NCBI GenBank assembly: GCA_015523135.1
Contig: WAKY01000092.1
Location: forward strand, 1 to 19,457
Reading direction: 5' to 3'
DNA length: 19,457 nt
DNA from: Candidatus Aciduliprofundum sp.
Lineage (GTDB): Archaea; Thermoplasmatota; Thermoplasmata; Thermoplasmatales; Aciduliprofundaceae
Positions 1-6,622 of the stretch are shown in pieces. The notes under the pieces are model-generated. The model made no database searches. It had not been told where the DNA came from and worked only from the letters and a program-made list of their open reading frames with translations. How positions within the stretch are numbered: position 1 is the stretch's first letter; the number at the start of each line of letters is the position of its first letter. The translations under genes and the position numbers were made by a program.

Positions 1-264
1 GATTTGGCGGATGAAATATACTCATTTGAGCACTTGCAGCTCATTGGTGTGATGACAATGGGGCCTGTAGTGGATAAGCCAGAGGATATAAGGCCCTATT
101 TTCATAAAACTAAGGAAATATTTGATGAACTGCGATATATTTATGGAGATGAGCAAATTAGGTATTTATCAATGGGTATGACCCAAACTTGGAAAATAGC
201 GGTGGAGGAAGGAGCCAATATTGTGCGTATAGGCACGGGCATATTTGGACCTAGGAAGTATTAA
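1..264 (+). CDS. YggS/PROSC-family pyridoxal phosphate-binding protein (C-terminal part)
   Basis: Only the last 87 codons are present; the frame is open from base 1 and stops with TAA at 262-264, so the real start lies outside the window. The C-terminus reads SMGMTQTWKIAVEEGANIVR followed by IGTGIFGPRKY, the signature end of the YggS/PROSC family, in which the Ser/Gly-rich turn and the R-I-G-T segment bind the PLP phosphate on an alanine-racemase-like TIM barrel. Known role of the family: PLP homeostasis, without a firmly established catalytic reaction. The next gene has its own TATA element, so this is probably the end of a separate transcription unit. Family assignment is fairly sure; exact function is not. 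Confidence 0.85.
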   Translation, partial: DLADEIYSFEHLQLIGVMTMGPVVDKPEDIRPYFHKTKEIFDELRYIYGDEQIRYLSMGMTQTWKIAVEEGANIVRIGTGIFGPRKY

Positions 265-269
265 AAATA

Positions 270-277
270 TTTATATA
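270..277 (+). promoter_or_regulatory. Archaeal TATA box for the DUF3311-symporter unit
   Basis: TTTATATA preceded by an A-rich stretch that could serve as BRE, 39 bases before the ATG at 309. Transcription would start near 300, giving a very short leader with a weak GGGTGG ribosome binding site at 299-304. Position and sequence fit an archaeal promoter; not tested. Confidence 0.55.
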
Positions 278-308
278 CTATAAAAAGCATATCTTTTCGG
301 GTGGTTAA

Positions 309-530
309 ATGAATAAGAAATATAAATATGCCCTATTATTAGGGATTATACCATGGATCGCCTATGTGGTGGTTTCTCCGTTTTTTAACTACCCCAATCC
401 ACTGATTCTAGGAATGCCACCACTGATGTTCTGGAATGTTCTATGGCTCTTTTTAACCAGTCTATGCTTATATGGAGCATATAGATTGGAATTCAGTAGT
501 AACTCTGGAGGTGAAGCAAATGAACACTGA
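309..530 (+). CDS. DUF3311-like small membrane protein, partner of the symporter
   Basis: A 73-aa protein with two predicted membrane helices, about residues 8-28 and 38-60, separated by a short loop with prolines and asparagine (YPNPLILGMPP), followed by the aromatic segment FWNVLWLF. This pattern resembles the DUF3311 family of small proteins encoded just upstream of sodium:solute symporters, for example next to MctP-type monocarboxylate permeases. The stop TGA at 528-530 lies inside the symporter gene: ATG of the next gene at 520 gives an 11-nt overlap, so the two are translationally coupled. A role as an accessory subunit is inferred from this arrangement; no biochemical role can be read from the sequence. 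Confidence 0.75.
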   Translation: MNKKYKYALLLGIIPWIAYVVVSPFFNYPNPLILGMPPLMFWNVLWLFLTSLCLYGAYRLEFSSNSGGEANEH

Positions 531-1977
531 CACTATAATATCTTTGACAATAATCCTAGCTTGGGTTTTTATAAGTCTGGCTGTAGGGATTTTAGCAGGA
601 CTCCGCCGTAAGTTCAACCTGGAGGGTTATCTAGTATCTGGTAGAGGATTAGGACTGATGTTTCTCTATGTTCTTATGGCTGGAGAGATATATAGTGCAT
701 ATGCGTTCTTAGGTACTGGTGGTTGGGCTTACTCCTACGGTATGCCTATAATGTATGCAATAGGATATGGAGCTCTTGCCTATGCCTTTGGATATTTCTA
801 TGCAAAGCATATATGGAAGGTTGGCAAAGTATTTAATGCAGTTACTCAAGCAGACTATTTTCAAGTGAGGTACTATAGTAAAGTACTTGCAATAATAGTA
901 GCTTTAATAGGTATAACCTTTAATGTACCATACCTTCAGTTACAACTTCAAGGTCTTGGGTATATACTGAATGTAGGTTCTCTTAATACTATTTCAATTC
1001 AAGAGGGAATAGTGTTTGGAATGATTATAATGCTAATTTATGTTTATACAAGTGGATTAAGAGGAATTGCATGGACTAATTTCCTTCAGGCTCTTCTAAT
1101 GTTTTTCATAGCATGGATTGTGCTATTTGCAGTGCCGTATATTCAATTTGGAAGTGTTAGTAATATGTTCAATACACTAGCCCAAGTAAAACCGCAGCAT
1201 TTGGTCCTACACCCTCCCCTTGGAATAGCATGGTATGTATCAACATTAATATTATGTGGTCTTGGATTCTTCATGTATCCCCAGATGTATCCATCTATTT
1301 ATAGTGCTAAAAATCTTAGAACTTTAAAGAGAAATTATGTACTTTTACCATTATTCTCAGTTTTCATGGTTCCAGTTATTCTGGTTGGATTTACAATTGT
1401 CGCGCTGGGAATACATTTAAATTCTCCTGATGAAGCAGTTTTAAAGGGTGTGGCTATATCCTATCCATCTTGGGTTCTAGGTTTGGCAGGTGCTGCAGGA
1501 TTTGCAGCTGCAGCTTCTACAGCTAGTGCTATAATTTTAACTTTGGCAGGGTTATTATCAAAGAACCTTTATGCCATAGCTAAACCGAGTGCCTCTGATA
1601 AAGAGTTGGTTCTGGTAAGTAGAATATCCGTACTTTTCTTTGGTCTTGCAGCTATGTTCTTGGCTCTTTATGCAGGTGGGAGATTAGTTTCTTTGCTACT
1701 CTTGGCATATGCAGGAATTACTCAGATGTTTCCAGCTGCAGTATTAGGATTATTCTGGAAAAGGATGAATAAGTATGCAGCAATATCAGGAATGCTTGTT
1801 GGTCTTGCAGTTGTTACCTATCTGAAATTTGGACTGGGATCAAATCCTTACGGCATACACTTTGGTCTCTGGGGTTTATTTATAAATTTCATCGTAACAG
1901 TACTAGTTGCATTGGCCACAAAGCCAGATGGTAGTTTCGAGAAGTTTAGAGAGAAAATAGCTACTGCTGGAGAATAA
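520..1977 (+). CDS. Sodium:solute symporter (SSS) family permease
   Basis: A 485-aa polytopic membrane protein with about 13 predicted helices and a LeuT-type fold expected for SSS transporters. The start at 520 (MNTDTIISL) is preferred over an in-frame start at 472 because a strong GGAGGTGA ribosome binding site lies at 507-514. Family marks: FFMYPQMYPSIYSAKNLRTL in the middle, and GFAAAASTASAII around residue 330, the helix-8 Ser/Thr segment that supplies Na+ (Na2) ligands in this family. The substrate cannot be read from sequence. The DUF3311 partner suggests a monocarboxylate-type branch, while the downstream peptidase and 5-oxoprolinase genes would also allow an amino acid or pyroglutamate. 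The Na+ requirement is inferred from the family. Confidence 0.88.
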   Translation: MNTDTIISLTIILAWVFISLAVGILAGLRRKFNLEGYLVSGRGLGLMFLYVLMAGEIYSAYAFLGTGGWAYSYGMPIMYAIGYGALAYAFGYFYAKHIWKVGKVFNAVTQADYFQVRYYSKVLAIIVALIGITFNVPYLQLQLQGLGYILNVGSLNTISIQEGIVFGMIIMLIYVYTSGLRGIAWTNFLQALLMFFIAWIVLFAVPYIQFGSVSNMFNTLAQVKPQHLVLHPPLGIAWYVSTLILCGLGFFMYPQMYPSIYSAKNLRTLKRNYVLLPLFSVFMVPVILVGFTIVALGIHLNSPDEAVLKGVAISYPSWVLGLAGAAGFAAAASTASAIILTLAGLLSKNLYAIAKPSASDKELVLVSRISVLFFGLAAMFLALYAGGRLVSLLLLAYAGITQMFPAAVLGLFWKRMNKYAAISGMLVGLAVVTYLKFGLGSNPYGIHFGLWGLFINFIVTVLVALATKPDGSFEKFREKIATAGE

Positions 1978-1986
1978 TTTCTAAAC

Positions 1987-1999
1987 TTTTTTTATTTTT
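1987..1999 (+). terminator. T-rich tract after the symporter gene
   Basis: TTTTTTTATTTTT directly after the symporter stop. It could act as an archaeal poly-T terminator. The gap to the M20 gene is only 42 bases and the adjoining TTTTATAAT is too close to the start for a TATA box with an intact ribosome binding site, so partial read-through into the M20-pcp pair is likely. Low confidence. Confidence 0.35.
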
Positions 2000-2019
2000 A
2001 TAATTTAGGGGTGATGGAC

Positions 2020-3195
2020 ATGTCGATAAATGATGAAATAATAAAAAAAGCAAAAGAGTTAGAAACGTATGTGGTAGACAAAAGAAGAGACTTTCATATG
2101 TATCCAGAATTAAAATTTGAAGAAGAGAGAACTTCTGGGATTGTTGTAAATGAACTTGAGAATTTAGGATACGAAATACATAGAACAGCAAAAACGGGTG
2201 TTGTGGGAATTTTAGAGGGTGAAGAAGAGGGAGGTACTGTAGCACTTAGGGCAGATATGGATGCTCTCCCAATACAAGAGGAAAATAATGTACCTTATAA
2301 GTCCAGAATACCAGGAAAAATGCATGCATGTGGTCATGATGCGCATACAGCAATGCTTCTTGGAGCTGCTAAAATTTTAGCGGAGATCAGAGAGCATATT
2401 AATGGAAGGGTTAAATTAATTTTCCAACCTGGTGAGGAAGGAGGATTAGGTGCTAAGTATATAGTTGAGGATGGACACCTAGATGATGTTAATGCAGTGT
2501 TTGGAATACATGTGTGGGCGGATCTTCCTGCTGGAATTATTGGTGTGAGAGAAGGACCTTTACTGGCATCGGCTGATGGATTTAAAATTAAGATTAATGG
2601 AAAAGGTGGACATGCAGCTGCACCGCATTTATCAATTGATCCAATAACTGTGGCTTTTGATATTGGAAATGCCTATCAAAAAATAATAACTAGAGAAGTA
2701 AATCCATTACAACCTGCAGTTATAAGTATAACAAGAGTTATTGCCGGAACTGCTTTTAATATAATTCCAGAGGATGTAGAAATGTGGGGTACAATAAGAA
2801 CATTTAATGAAAAAGTGAGAGACTACATTGTGGATAGAATGAAACAGATTACAGAGGGTTATGCTAATTCAATGAGGTGCAAAGGGGAGTTCACTCTTAC
2901 CATGGAAAATATTCCTCCTACTATTAATGATTCAAAATTAGCAGAGTTCGGAAGAGAAGTGTTAAAAGATTTAGGAAAAATAGAAAAACCAGATCAGACT
3001 TTGGGTGCAGAGGATTTCTCTTTTTACACCAGAAAAGCTCCAGGATTATTCATCCTGCTTGGAATTAGAAATGAGAAAAAAGGAATAGTTTATCCTCACC
3101 ATCATCCAAAGTTCAATATGGATGAAAGTGTGCTATGGATGGGTAGTGCTATTCATTCACTTCTAGCCTATAACTTTCTGAGGGAGAAAAAATGA
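2020..3195 (+). CDS. M20 family amidohydrolase / metallo-carboxypeptidase
   Basis: A 391-aa cytoplasmic metalloenzyme of the M20D group (thermostable carboxypeptidase CpsA, hippurate hydrolase and IAA-amino-acid hydrolase relatives). It would hydrolyse C-terminal or N-acyl amino acid bonds. Metal-ligand motifs are all present: MHACGHDAHT (Cys104, His106), the catalytic GEE (Glu139-Glu140), GIHVWA (His164), and near the C-terminus GAEDFSF and YPHHHPKFNMDE. The dimerisation (lid) domain lies between them, with GKGGHAAAPH. In-frame starts also exist at 2011 and 2014, but GGGGTGAT at 2008-2015 is the ribosome binding site, so ATG 2020 is chosen. The stop overlaps the pcp start by 4 nt (ATGA), which indicates a shared transcript and joint peptide breakdown. 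The precise substrate is unknown. Confidence 0.9.
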   Translation: MSINDEIIKKAKELETYVVDKRRDFHMYPELKFEEERTSGIVVNELENLGYEIHRTAKTGVVGILEGEEEGGTVALRADMDALPIQEENNVPYKSRIPGKMHACGHDAHTAMLLGAAKILAEIREHINGRVKLIFQPGEEGGLGAKYIVEDGHLDDVNAVFGIHVWADLPAGIIGVREGPLLASADGFKIKINGKGGHAAAPHLSIDPITVAFDIGNAYQKIITREVNPLQPAVISITRVIAGTAFNIIPEDVEMWGTIRTFNEKVRDYIVDRMKQITEGYANSMRCKGEFTLTMENIPPTINDSKLAEFGREVLKDLGKIEKPDQTLGAEDFSFYTRKAPGLFILLGIRNEKKGIVYPHHHPKFNMDESVLWMGSAIHSLLAYNFLREKK

Positions 3196-3818
3196 AAATA
3201 CTGCTTACAGGGTTTGAGCCCTTTGGAGGAGATGATAAAAATCCCACAGAAACAATAGCTAAAGAGTTTCATCTTAAAAAGTTTGAAAATTTTCAAGTTC
3301 ATAGCTTAGTGCTACCAGTTTCTGTAAAAAGATCTGCATCTATCCTAATGGATTCTTTAAAAAATCTAAAACCTGAAATTGCTATCAATCTCGGGCTAGC
3401 TCCCACATATTCTAATATTTCTATTGAAAGAATTGCTATTAATTTCTTGGATGCAAGAATACCGGATAATGATGGGTATCAGCCTATAGATAAGCCAATA
3501 GATGAAGGAGCACCCTTGGCCTATTTTGCCACATTGCCAACAAGAGAAATAGTTGAAGAATTGAAGAGAAATGGTATTCCTGCGGTTCTATCTTACAGCG
3601 CAGGTACCTATCTTTGCAATTATATCATGTTCAAAACTCTCCAATTCTCTGAAGATAATAGTTATCCTATTAAAAGTGGTTTCATTCATGTGCCATATAC
3701 TCCAGAGATGGTCACTAATAAATTCTTTTTATTAGGTAAAAACACCCCAAGTATGTCTTTAGATGATGAAAAAAGGGCTATAGAGCTTGCAATAGAAACT
3801 ACAATAAAATCACTATAA
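3192..3818 (+). CDS. pcp: Pyrrolidone-carboxylate peptidase (pyroglutamyl peptidase I)
   Basis: A 208-aa cysteine peptidase of family C15 that removes N-terminal pyroglutamate from peptides. It is the usual length for archaeal Pcp. The N-terminal signature MKILLTGFEPFGG is intact and the catalytic triad is visible: Glu79 in ISIERIA, Cys142 in SYSAGTYLCN and His166 in GFIHVPYTPE. The ATGA overlap couples it to the M20 peptidase upstream. Its 3' end overlaps that of pxpC on the other strand by 6 nt. The product released by Pcp, 5-oxoproline, is the substrate of PxpABC encoded opposite, so the local context supports the function strongly. Confidence 0.96.
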   Translation: MKILLTGFEPFGGDDKNPTETIAKEFHLKKFENFQVHSLVLPVSVKRSASILMDSLKNLKPEIAINLGLAPTYSNISIERIAINFLDARIPDNDGYQPIDKPIDEGAPLAYFATLPTREIVEELKRNGIPAVLSYSAGTYLCNYIMFKTLQFSEDNSYPIKSGFIHVPYTPEMVTNKFFLLGKNTPSMSLDDEKRAIELAIETTIKSL

Positions 3819-4802
3819 TTCTTCCACAAATGCCAATAAACTCTCATCATTTATCTTCACTCTCAAGGCCCTTATTTCCCCATTCAAGTACCTCTTTATA
3901 TTTTGCAAAGTGTTCCATTTCCTCTTCCATATCCTTTGCGCCTCCTCTACGCTAACTTCTTTGAATTTTAATTTTCCTCCAATTGGAGTCTGTGCAACCT
4001 TTGGTATATCTGCAGAGATTACAACTCCTATTTTTGCATAACCTCCAGTAGTTTGATGGTCTGCGAGCATAATTATCGGCTTGCCATTTTCTGGCACTTG
4101 AATTGAGCCAAGGGGAATGGCATCACTTATTATATCTGCACCCTTTTCTGAATGTTCTATTTTTGCCCCATCTAATCTGTATCCCATCCTGTTTGACTCT
4201 TCCGTTACAATATATTTATTGCTTAGAAAAGTTTTTATTCCCTCTTCCGTGAAATGCTCTCTTTGGGGTCCTAAAATCACCCTTATTATTTGTTCTTTTT
4301 CATATTTTGGAATCAACTCTTCTGGCAATTCTCTCCTCTCTAGCATTTTTTTGCTTGAATATTGAATTTCTACTTTATCCCCTCCCCTCAAATACTTTCC
4401 CCATCCTGCCTGAGGATATGTGGAGCAACTTCCAAAAATTTTCTTGCATTTAATACCACCTTGGAAGGATATGTATCCATACACACCATTTTTCGGCATA
4501 GATATCTCCAAGGTATCCCCTTCTCTCCCGATGTATGCTCTCCACGCCTCTATTTTTTCTCCATTTAATCTAACCTCTGAGTTTGCACCTACGGCAAAAA
4601 TTGAATCTTTAAGAAATTTTAATTTCAGCTCTCCCATAAAGAATTCCAAAAGTGGTGCATTTCTATCATTTCCTACAAGGTAATTTGTTATAATTGCAGA
4701 GTACCTATCCATAACTCCCCCAACAGGCACTCCGTATTTTTTGTATCCTTCTCTTCCCAAATCTTGTATGGATAGCCCTGCAGCTTCAATTATTTCAATC
4801 AT
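3813..4802 (-). CDS. pxpC: 5-oxoprolinase subunit PxpC (KipA / biotin-dependent carboxyltransferase-like)
   Basis: A 329-aa protein of the KipA/UreA-carboxylase-like family, one of three subunits of the prokaryotic ATP-dependent 5-oxoprolinase that converts 5-oxo-L-proline to L-glutamate. The N-terminus IIEAAGLSIQDLGREGYKKY followed by GVPVGGVMDRYS and NDRNAPLLEFF is diagnostic; later ESNRMGYRLDG, SDAIPLGSIQVPENGKPIIM and DHQTTGGYAKIGVV match the family. An in-frame start at 4823 exists, but ATG 4802 gives the standard N-terminus and an 8-nt overlap with pxpB. Such proteins are often labelled allophanate hydrolase subunit 2 or KipI antagonist; the complete pxpABC set and adjacent pcp favour 5-oxoprolinase. 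Confidence 0.92.
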   Translation of the reverse strand: MIEIIEAAGLSIQDLGREGYKKYGVPVGGVMDRYSAIITNYLVGNDRNAPLLEFFMGELKLKFLKDSIFAVGANSEVRLNGEKIEAWRAYIGREGDTLEISMPKNGVYGYISFQGGIKCKKIFGSCSTYPQAGWGKYLRGGDKVEIQYSSKKMLERRELPEELIPKYEKEQIIRVILGPQREHFTEEGIKTFLSNKYIVTEESNRMGYRLDGAKIEHSEKGADIISDAIPLGSIQVPENGKPIIMLADHQTTGGYAKIGVVISADIPKVAQTPIGGKLKFKEVSVEEAQRIWKRKWNTLQNIKRYLNGEIRALRVKINDESLLAFVEEL

Positions 4803-5457
4803 TTTCCTCGTACTCCTTGGCATCCTCTATCGCCTTAAATTTCACAAAATCACCAGGCAAGACAATGCTGGGCGTTTTTTTATTAGGGTTGAATGTTCTT
4901 ATTGGCGTTCTTCCTATTATTCTCCATCCTCCAGGACTCTCGATAGCATACCATCCTGTTTGTTTTCCCGCAATGCCCACGCTTCCAGCAGGCACCCTTG
5001 TTCTTGGAGTTTTTAAGCGAGGAGTTGCTATTCTCTCATCCATTCCTCCAAGGTATGCAAAGCCCGGAAGGAAGCCAAGCATGTATACGCGGTAAAGTGG
5101 CTTGGTGTGAATTTCTATAACATCATCCACACTCAATCCATTATAATTTGCCACAAATTCAATATCTGGCCCGTATTTTCCACCGTAAATTACAGGTATC
5201 TCTACTATTTTTCCCCTTATTTCCTTTGGTTTTTCTTTAAGATAATTCTTTAGAAGGAATTTTAATTTCTCGTAGCTAACAATTAGAGGGTCATAGTAAA
5301 CATAGATGGATGTGTAAGTTGGCACAACTTCTCTTACTCCTTCTATTTTCTCCTCTTCAATTCTTTTGGCTATGGAAAGCACCCTTTCATTTATTTCCTC
5401 ATCAATCTCGTTTCCAAGGTTTATTAGCAGGGCAGAATCTCCAGCTGCTCTTATCAT
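4795..5457 (-). CDS. pxpB: 5-oxoprolinase subunit PxpB (KipI family)
   Basis: A 220-aa protein of the KipI/allophanate hydrolase subunit 1 family, partner of PxpC in 5-oxoprolinase. Family marks: N-terminal RAAGDSALLINLGNEI, TSIYVYYDP, then the conserved C-terminal half with GFLPGFAYLGGMD, TPRLKTPRTRVPAGSVGIAG, QTGWYAIESPGGWRIIGRTP and PGDFVKF, predicted to form a cyclophilin-like beta barrel. It overlaps pxpA by 4 nt (ATGA, 5454-5457) and pxpC by 8 nt, so all three are translationally coupled, as expected for stoichiometric subunits. The Bacillus sporulation role of KipI is not expected here. Confidence 0.93.
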   Translation of the reverse strand: MIRAAGDSALLINLGNEIDEEINERVLSIAKRIEEEKIEGVREVVPTYTSIYVYYDPLIVSYEKLKFLLKNYLKEKPKEIRGKIVEIPVIYGGKYGPDIEFVANYNGLSVDDVIEIHTKPLYRVYMLGFLPGFAYLGGMDERIATPRLKTPRTRVPAGSVGIAGKQTGWYAIESPGGWRIIGRTPIRTFNPNKKTPSIVLPGDFVKFKAIEDAKEYEEND

Positions 5458-6221
5458 CTTATAAACTCCCCTATGGGCACTATTTCTATTCCCTCATCCC
5501 TTAAAATTTCTCTCAAATATTTGGCAATTTCAACGGCATTTGGATTATCACCATGGATGCAAATTGTATCAGCTTTTAGCTCAACCCATTCTCCATCAAT
5601 TGAGCTTATTCCTCCATCTTTGATGATTGATACCACCCTATTTGCAATTTCTTCTTTATCTTCTATGACAGCTCCATGCTTGCCTCTTGGTGCCAATGTT
5701 CCATCTGAATTGTAAGCCCTGTCTGCAAATACCTCGTGAGCTACCCTTGCACCCATATCTCTTGCCATATCCATGATTTTTGAGTTAGATGGACCTATGA
5801 ATATTAAATTTTTATCAAATTCCAAAATTCCCTCAATAATTCCCCTCGCTAGCTCCTCCTCTTTAACCATGGCATTGTATAAAGCACCATGGGGTTTTAC
5901 ATGCTGCATTTTTAACCCTTCTGCTTTCGCAAATGCGTATAGTGCGCCTATTTGATATAGCATATAATTTTTTGCCTCTTCAGCACTAATTCTCATATAT
6001 CTCCTTCCAAACCCAAGTTTGTCGGGATAGCTTGGATGTGCACCAATTGCCACATTTTTCTCCTTTGCCAATTTCACGGTTTTCCTCATAATCATAGGAT
6101 CCCCACCATGCCAGCCACAGGCGATATTTGCAGAACTGATGTAATTCATAAGCTCTTCATCGTTTCCAATTTTATATGTGCTGAAACTCTCGCCCAAATC
6201 CGCATTCAAATCAATTTTCAT
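5454..6221 (-). CDS. pxpA: 5-oxoprolinase subunit PxpA (LamB/YcsF family)
   Basis: A 255-aa protein, full length for the LamB/YcsF family, which has a polysaccharide-deacetylase-like barrel. With PxpB and PxpC it forms the ATP-dependent 5-oxoprolinase. Visible motifs: MKIDLNADLGESF at the N-terminus, SSANIACGWHGGDP, GAHPSYPDKLGFGRR, HVKPHGALYN, EVFADRAYNSDGTL and TICIHGDNPNAV. It is the first gene of the minus-strand operon. There is no clear ribosome binding site before ATG 6221, but a TTTAAG element centred about 27 bases upstream suggests a leaderless transcript. The promoter region is shared with the divergent ATP synthase operon. Confidence 0.94.
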   Translation of the reverse strand: MKIDLNADLGESFSTYKIGNDEELMNYISSANIACGWHGGDPMIMRKTVKLAKEKNVAIGAHPSYPDKLGFGRRYMRISAEEAKNYMLYQIGALYAFAKAEGLKMQHVKPHGALYNAMVKEEELARGIIEGILEFDKNLIFIGPSNSKIMDMARDMGARVAHEVFADRAYNSDGTLAPRGKHGAVIEDKEEIANRVVSIIKDGGISSIDGEWVELKADTICIHGDNPNAVEIAKYLREILRDEGIEIVPIGEFIR

Positions 6222-6245
6222 CGTATCTTAATACCTTATTTTGAA

Positions 6246-6251
6246 CTTAAA
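6246..6251 (-). promoter_or_regulatory. Putative TATA element of the pxpABC operon
   Basis: On the minus strand AATTTAAGT is centred about 27 bases before the pxpA ATG. With the usual 22-27 base distance from TATA box to start, transcription would begin at or next to the start codon, in line with the lack of a ribosome binding site. It abuts the palindrome at 6253-6268. Confidence 0.45.
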
Positions 6252-6252
6252 T

Positions 6253-6268
6253 TTTTGGTTAGCCAAAA
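6253..6268. promoter_or_regulatory. 16-bp palindrome between pxpA and atpH (possible operator)
   Basis: TTTTGGTTAGCCAAAA: 6-bp complementary arms TTTTGG/CCAAAA around a 4-base centre TTAG whose inner TA is also self-complementary, so only one base pair is mismatched. It lies exactly between the two divergent TATA elements, in the BRE position of both, where a bound regulator would block or recruit TFB. A role as operator is an inference. Confidence 0.45.
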
Positions 6269-6270
6269 TT

Positions 6271-6279
6271 ATTATAAAT
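6271..6279 (+). promoter_or_regulatory. TATA box of the ATP synthase operon
   Basis: ATTATAAAT is centred 31 bases before the atpH ATG at 6306. The predicted transcription start is near 6300, leaving a leader of only a few bases and no ribosome binding site, so atpH is probably translated from a nearly leaderless message while downstream genes use Shine-Dalgarno sites and overlaps. Confidence 0.55.
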
Positions 6280-6305
6280 GTAAATGACATTTCCCGCTGA
6301 GTTTT

Positions 6306-6617
6306 ATGATTGAAAGCGATCTTAAAAGGATACGTGAGGCTGAAAGGAGTGCATTATTACGTATAGAGAAAGCTGAAAAAGAAAGCAAAGAGAAAATAGA
6401 AAATGCAAAGAAAGAGATTAGGGCCAATATTGAAAGGGAGAGAGAAGAGATTTTAAAAAAGATAGAGGTATGGAAAGAGGAAGCTGATGAAGAAGGAAAG
6501 AGAGAGGCAGATAAAATATTGACAGAGTACAGGGAAAGAGTGAAAGAGATTGAAAGTATAGGGGAAGATAGAATTAACGAAATTGCAATAGAGGTTCTTA
6601 GAGATATATTTAGGTGA
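6306..6617 (+). CDS. atpH: A-type ATP synthase subunit H (peripheral stalk)
   Basis: A 103-aa, highly charged Glu/Lys/Arg-rich protein predicted to be almost one continuous helix/coiled coil from about residue 5 to 85, ending in a short helix EIAIEVLRDIFR. In A-type ATPases subunit H pairs with subunit E to make the peripheral stalks that hold the A3B3 head to subunit I. It is the first gene of the operon H-I-K-E-C-F-A-B. No ribosome binding site is visible; a TATA box 31 bases upstream suggests a near-leaderless mRNA. Its TGA overlaps the AGGTGA ribosome binding site of the next gene. Low-complexity composition makes the family call dependent on context, which is strong. Confidence 0.88.
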   Translation: MIESDLKRIREAERSALLRIEKAEKESKEKIENAKKEIRANIEREREEILKKIEVWKEEADEEGKREADKILTEYRERVKEIESIGEDRINEIAIEVLRDIFR

Positions 6618-6622
6618 AAACC

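Noticed and set aside
1961..2245. 94-aa minus-strand frame at the M20 gene start
   Set aside because: Overlaps the M20 N-terminal coding region and the T-rich intergenic tract; no start signals or family resemblance.
3813..5457. KipI/KipA as sporulation kinase inhibitor pair or allophanate hydrolase
   Set aside because: These are common transferred labels. A complete pxpA-pxpB-pxpC set beside pcp points to 5-oxoprolinase, and no amidase or urea carboxylase gene is nearby.
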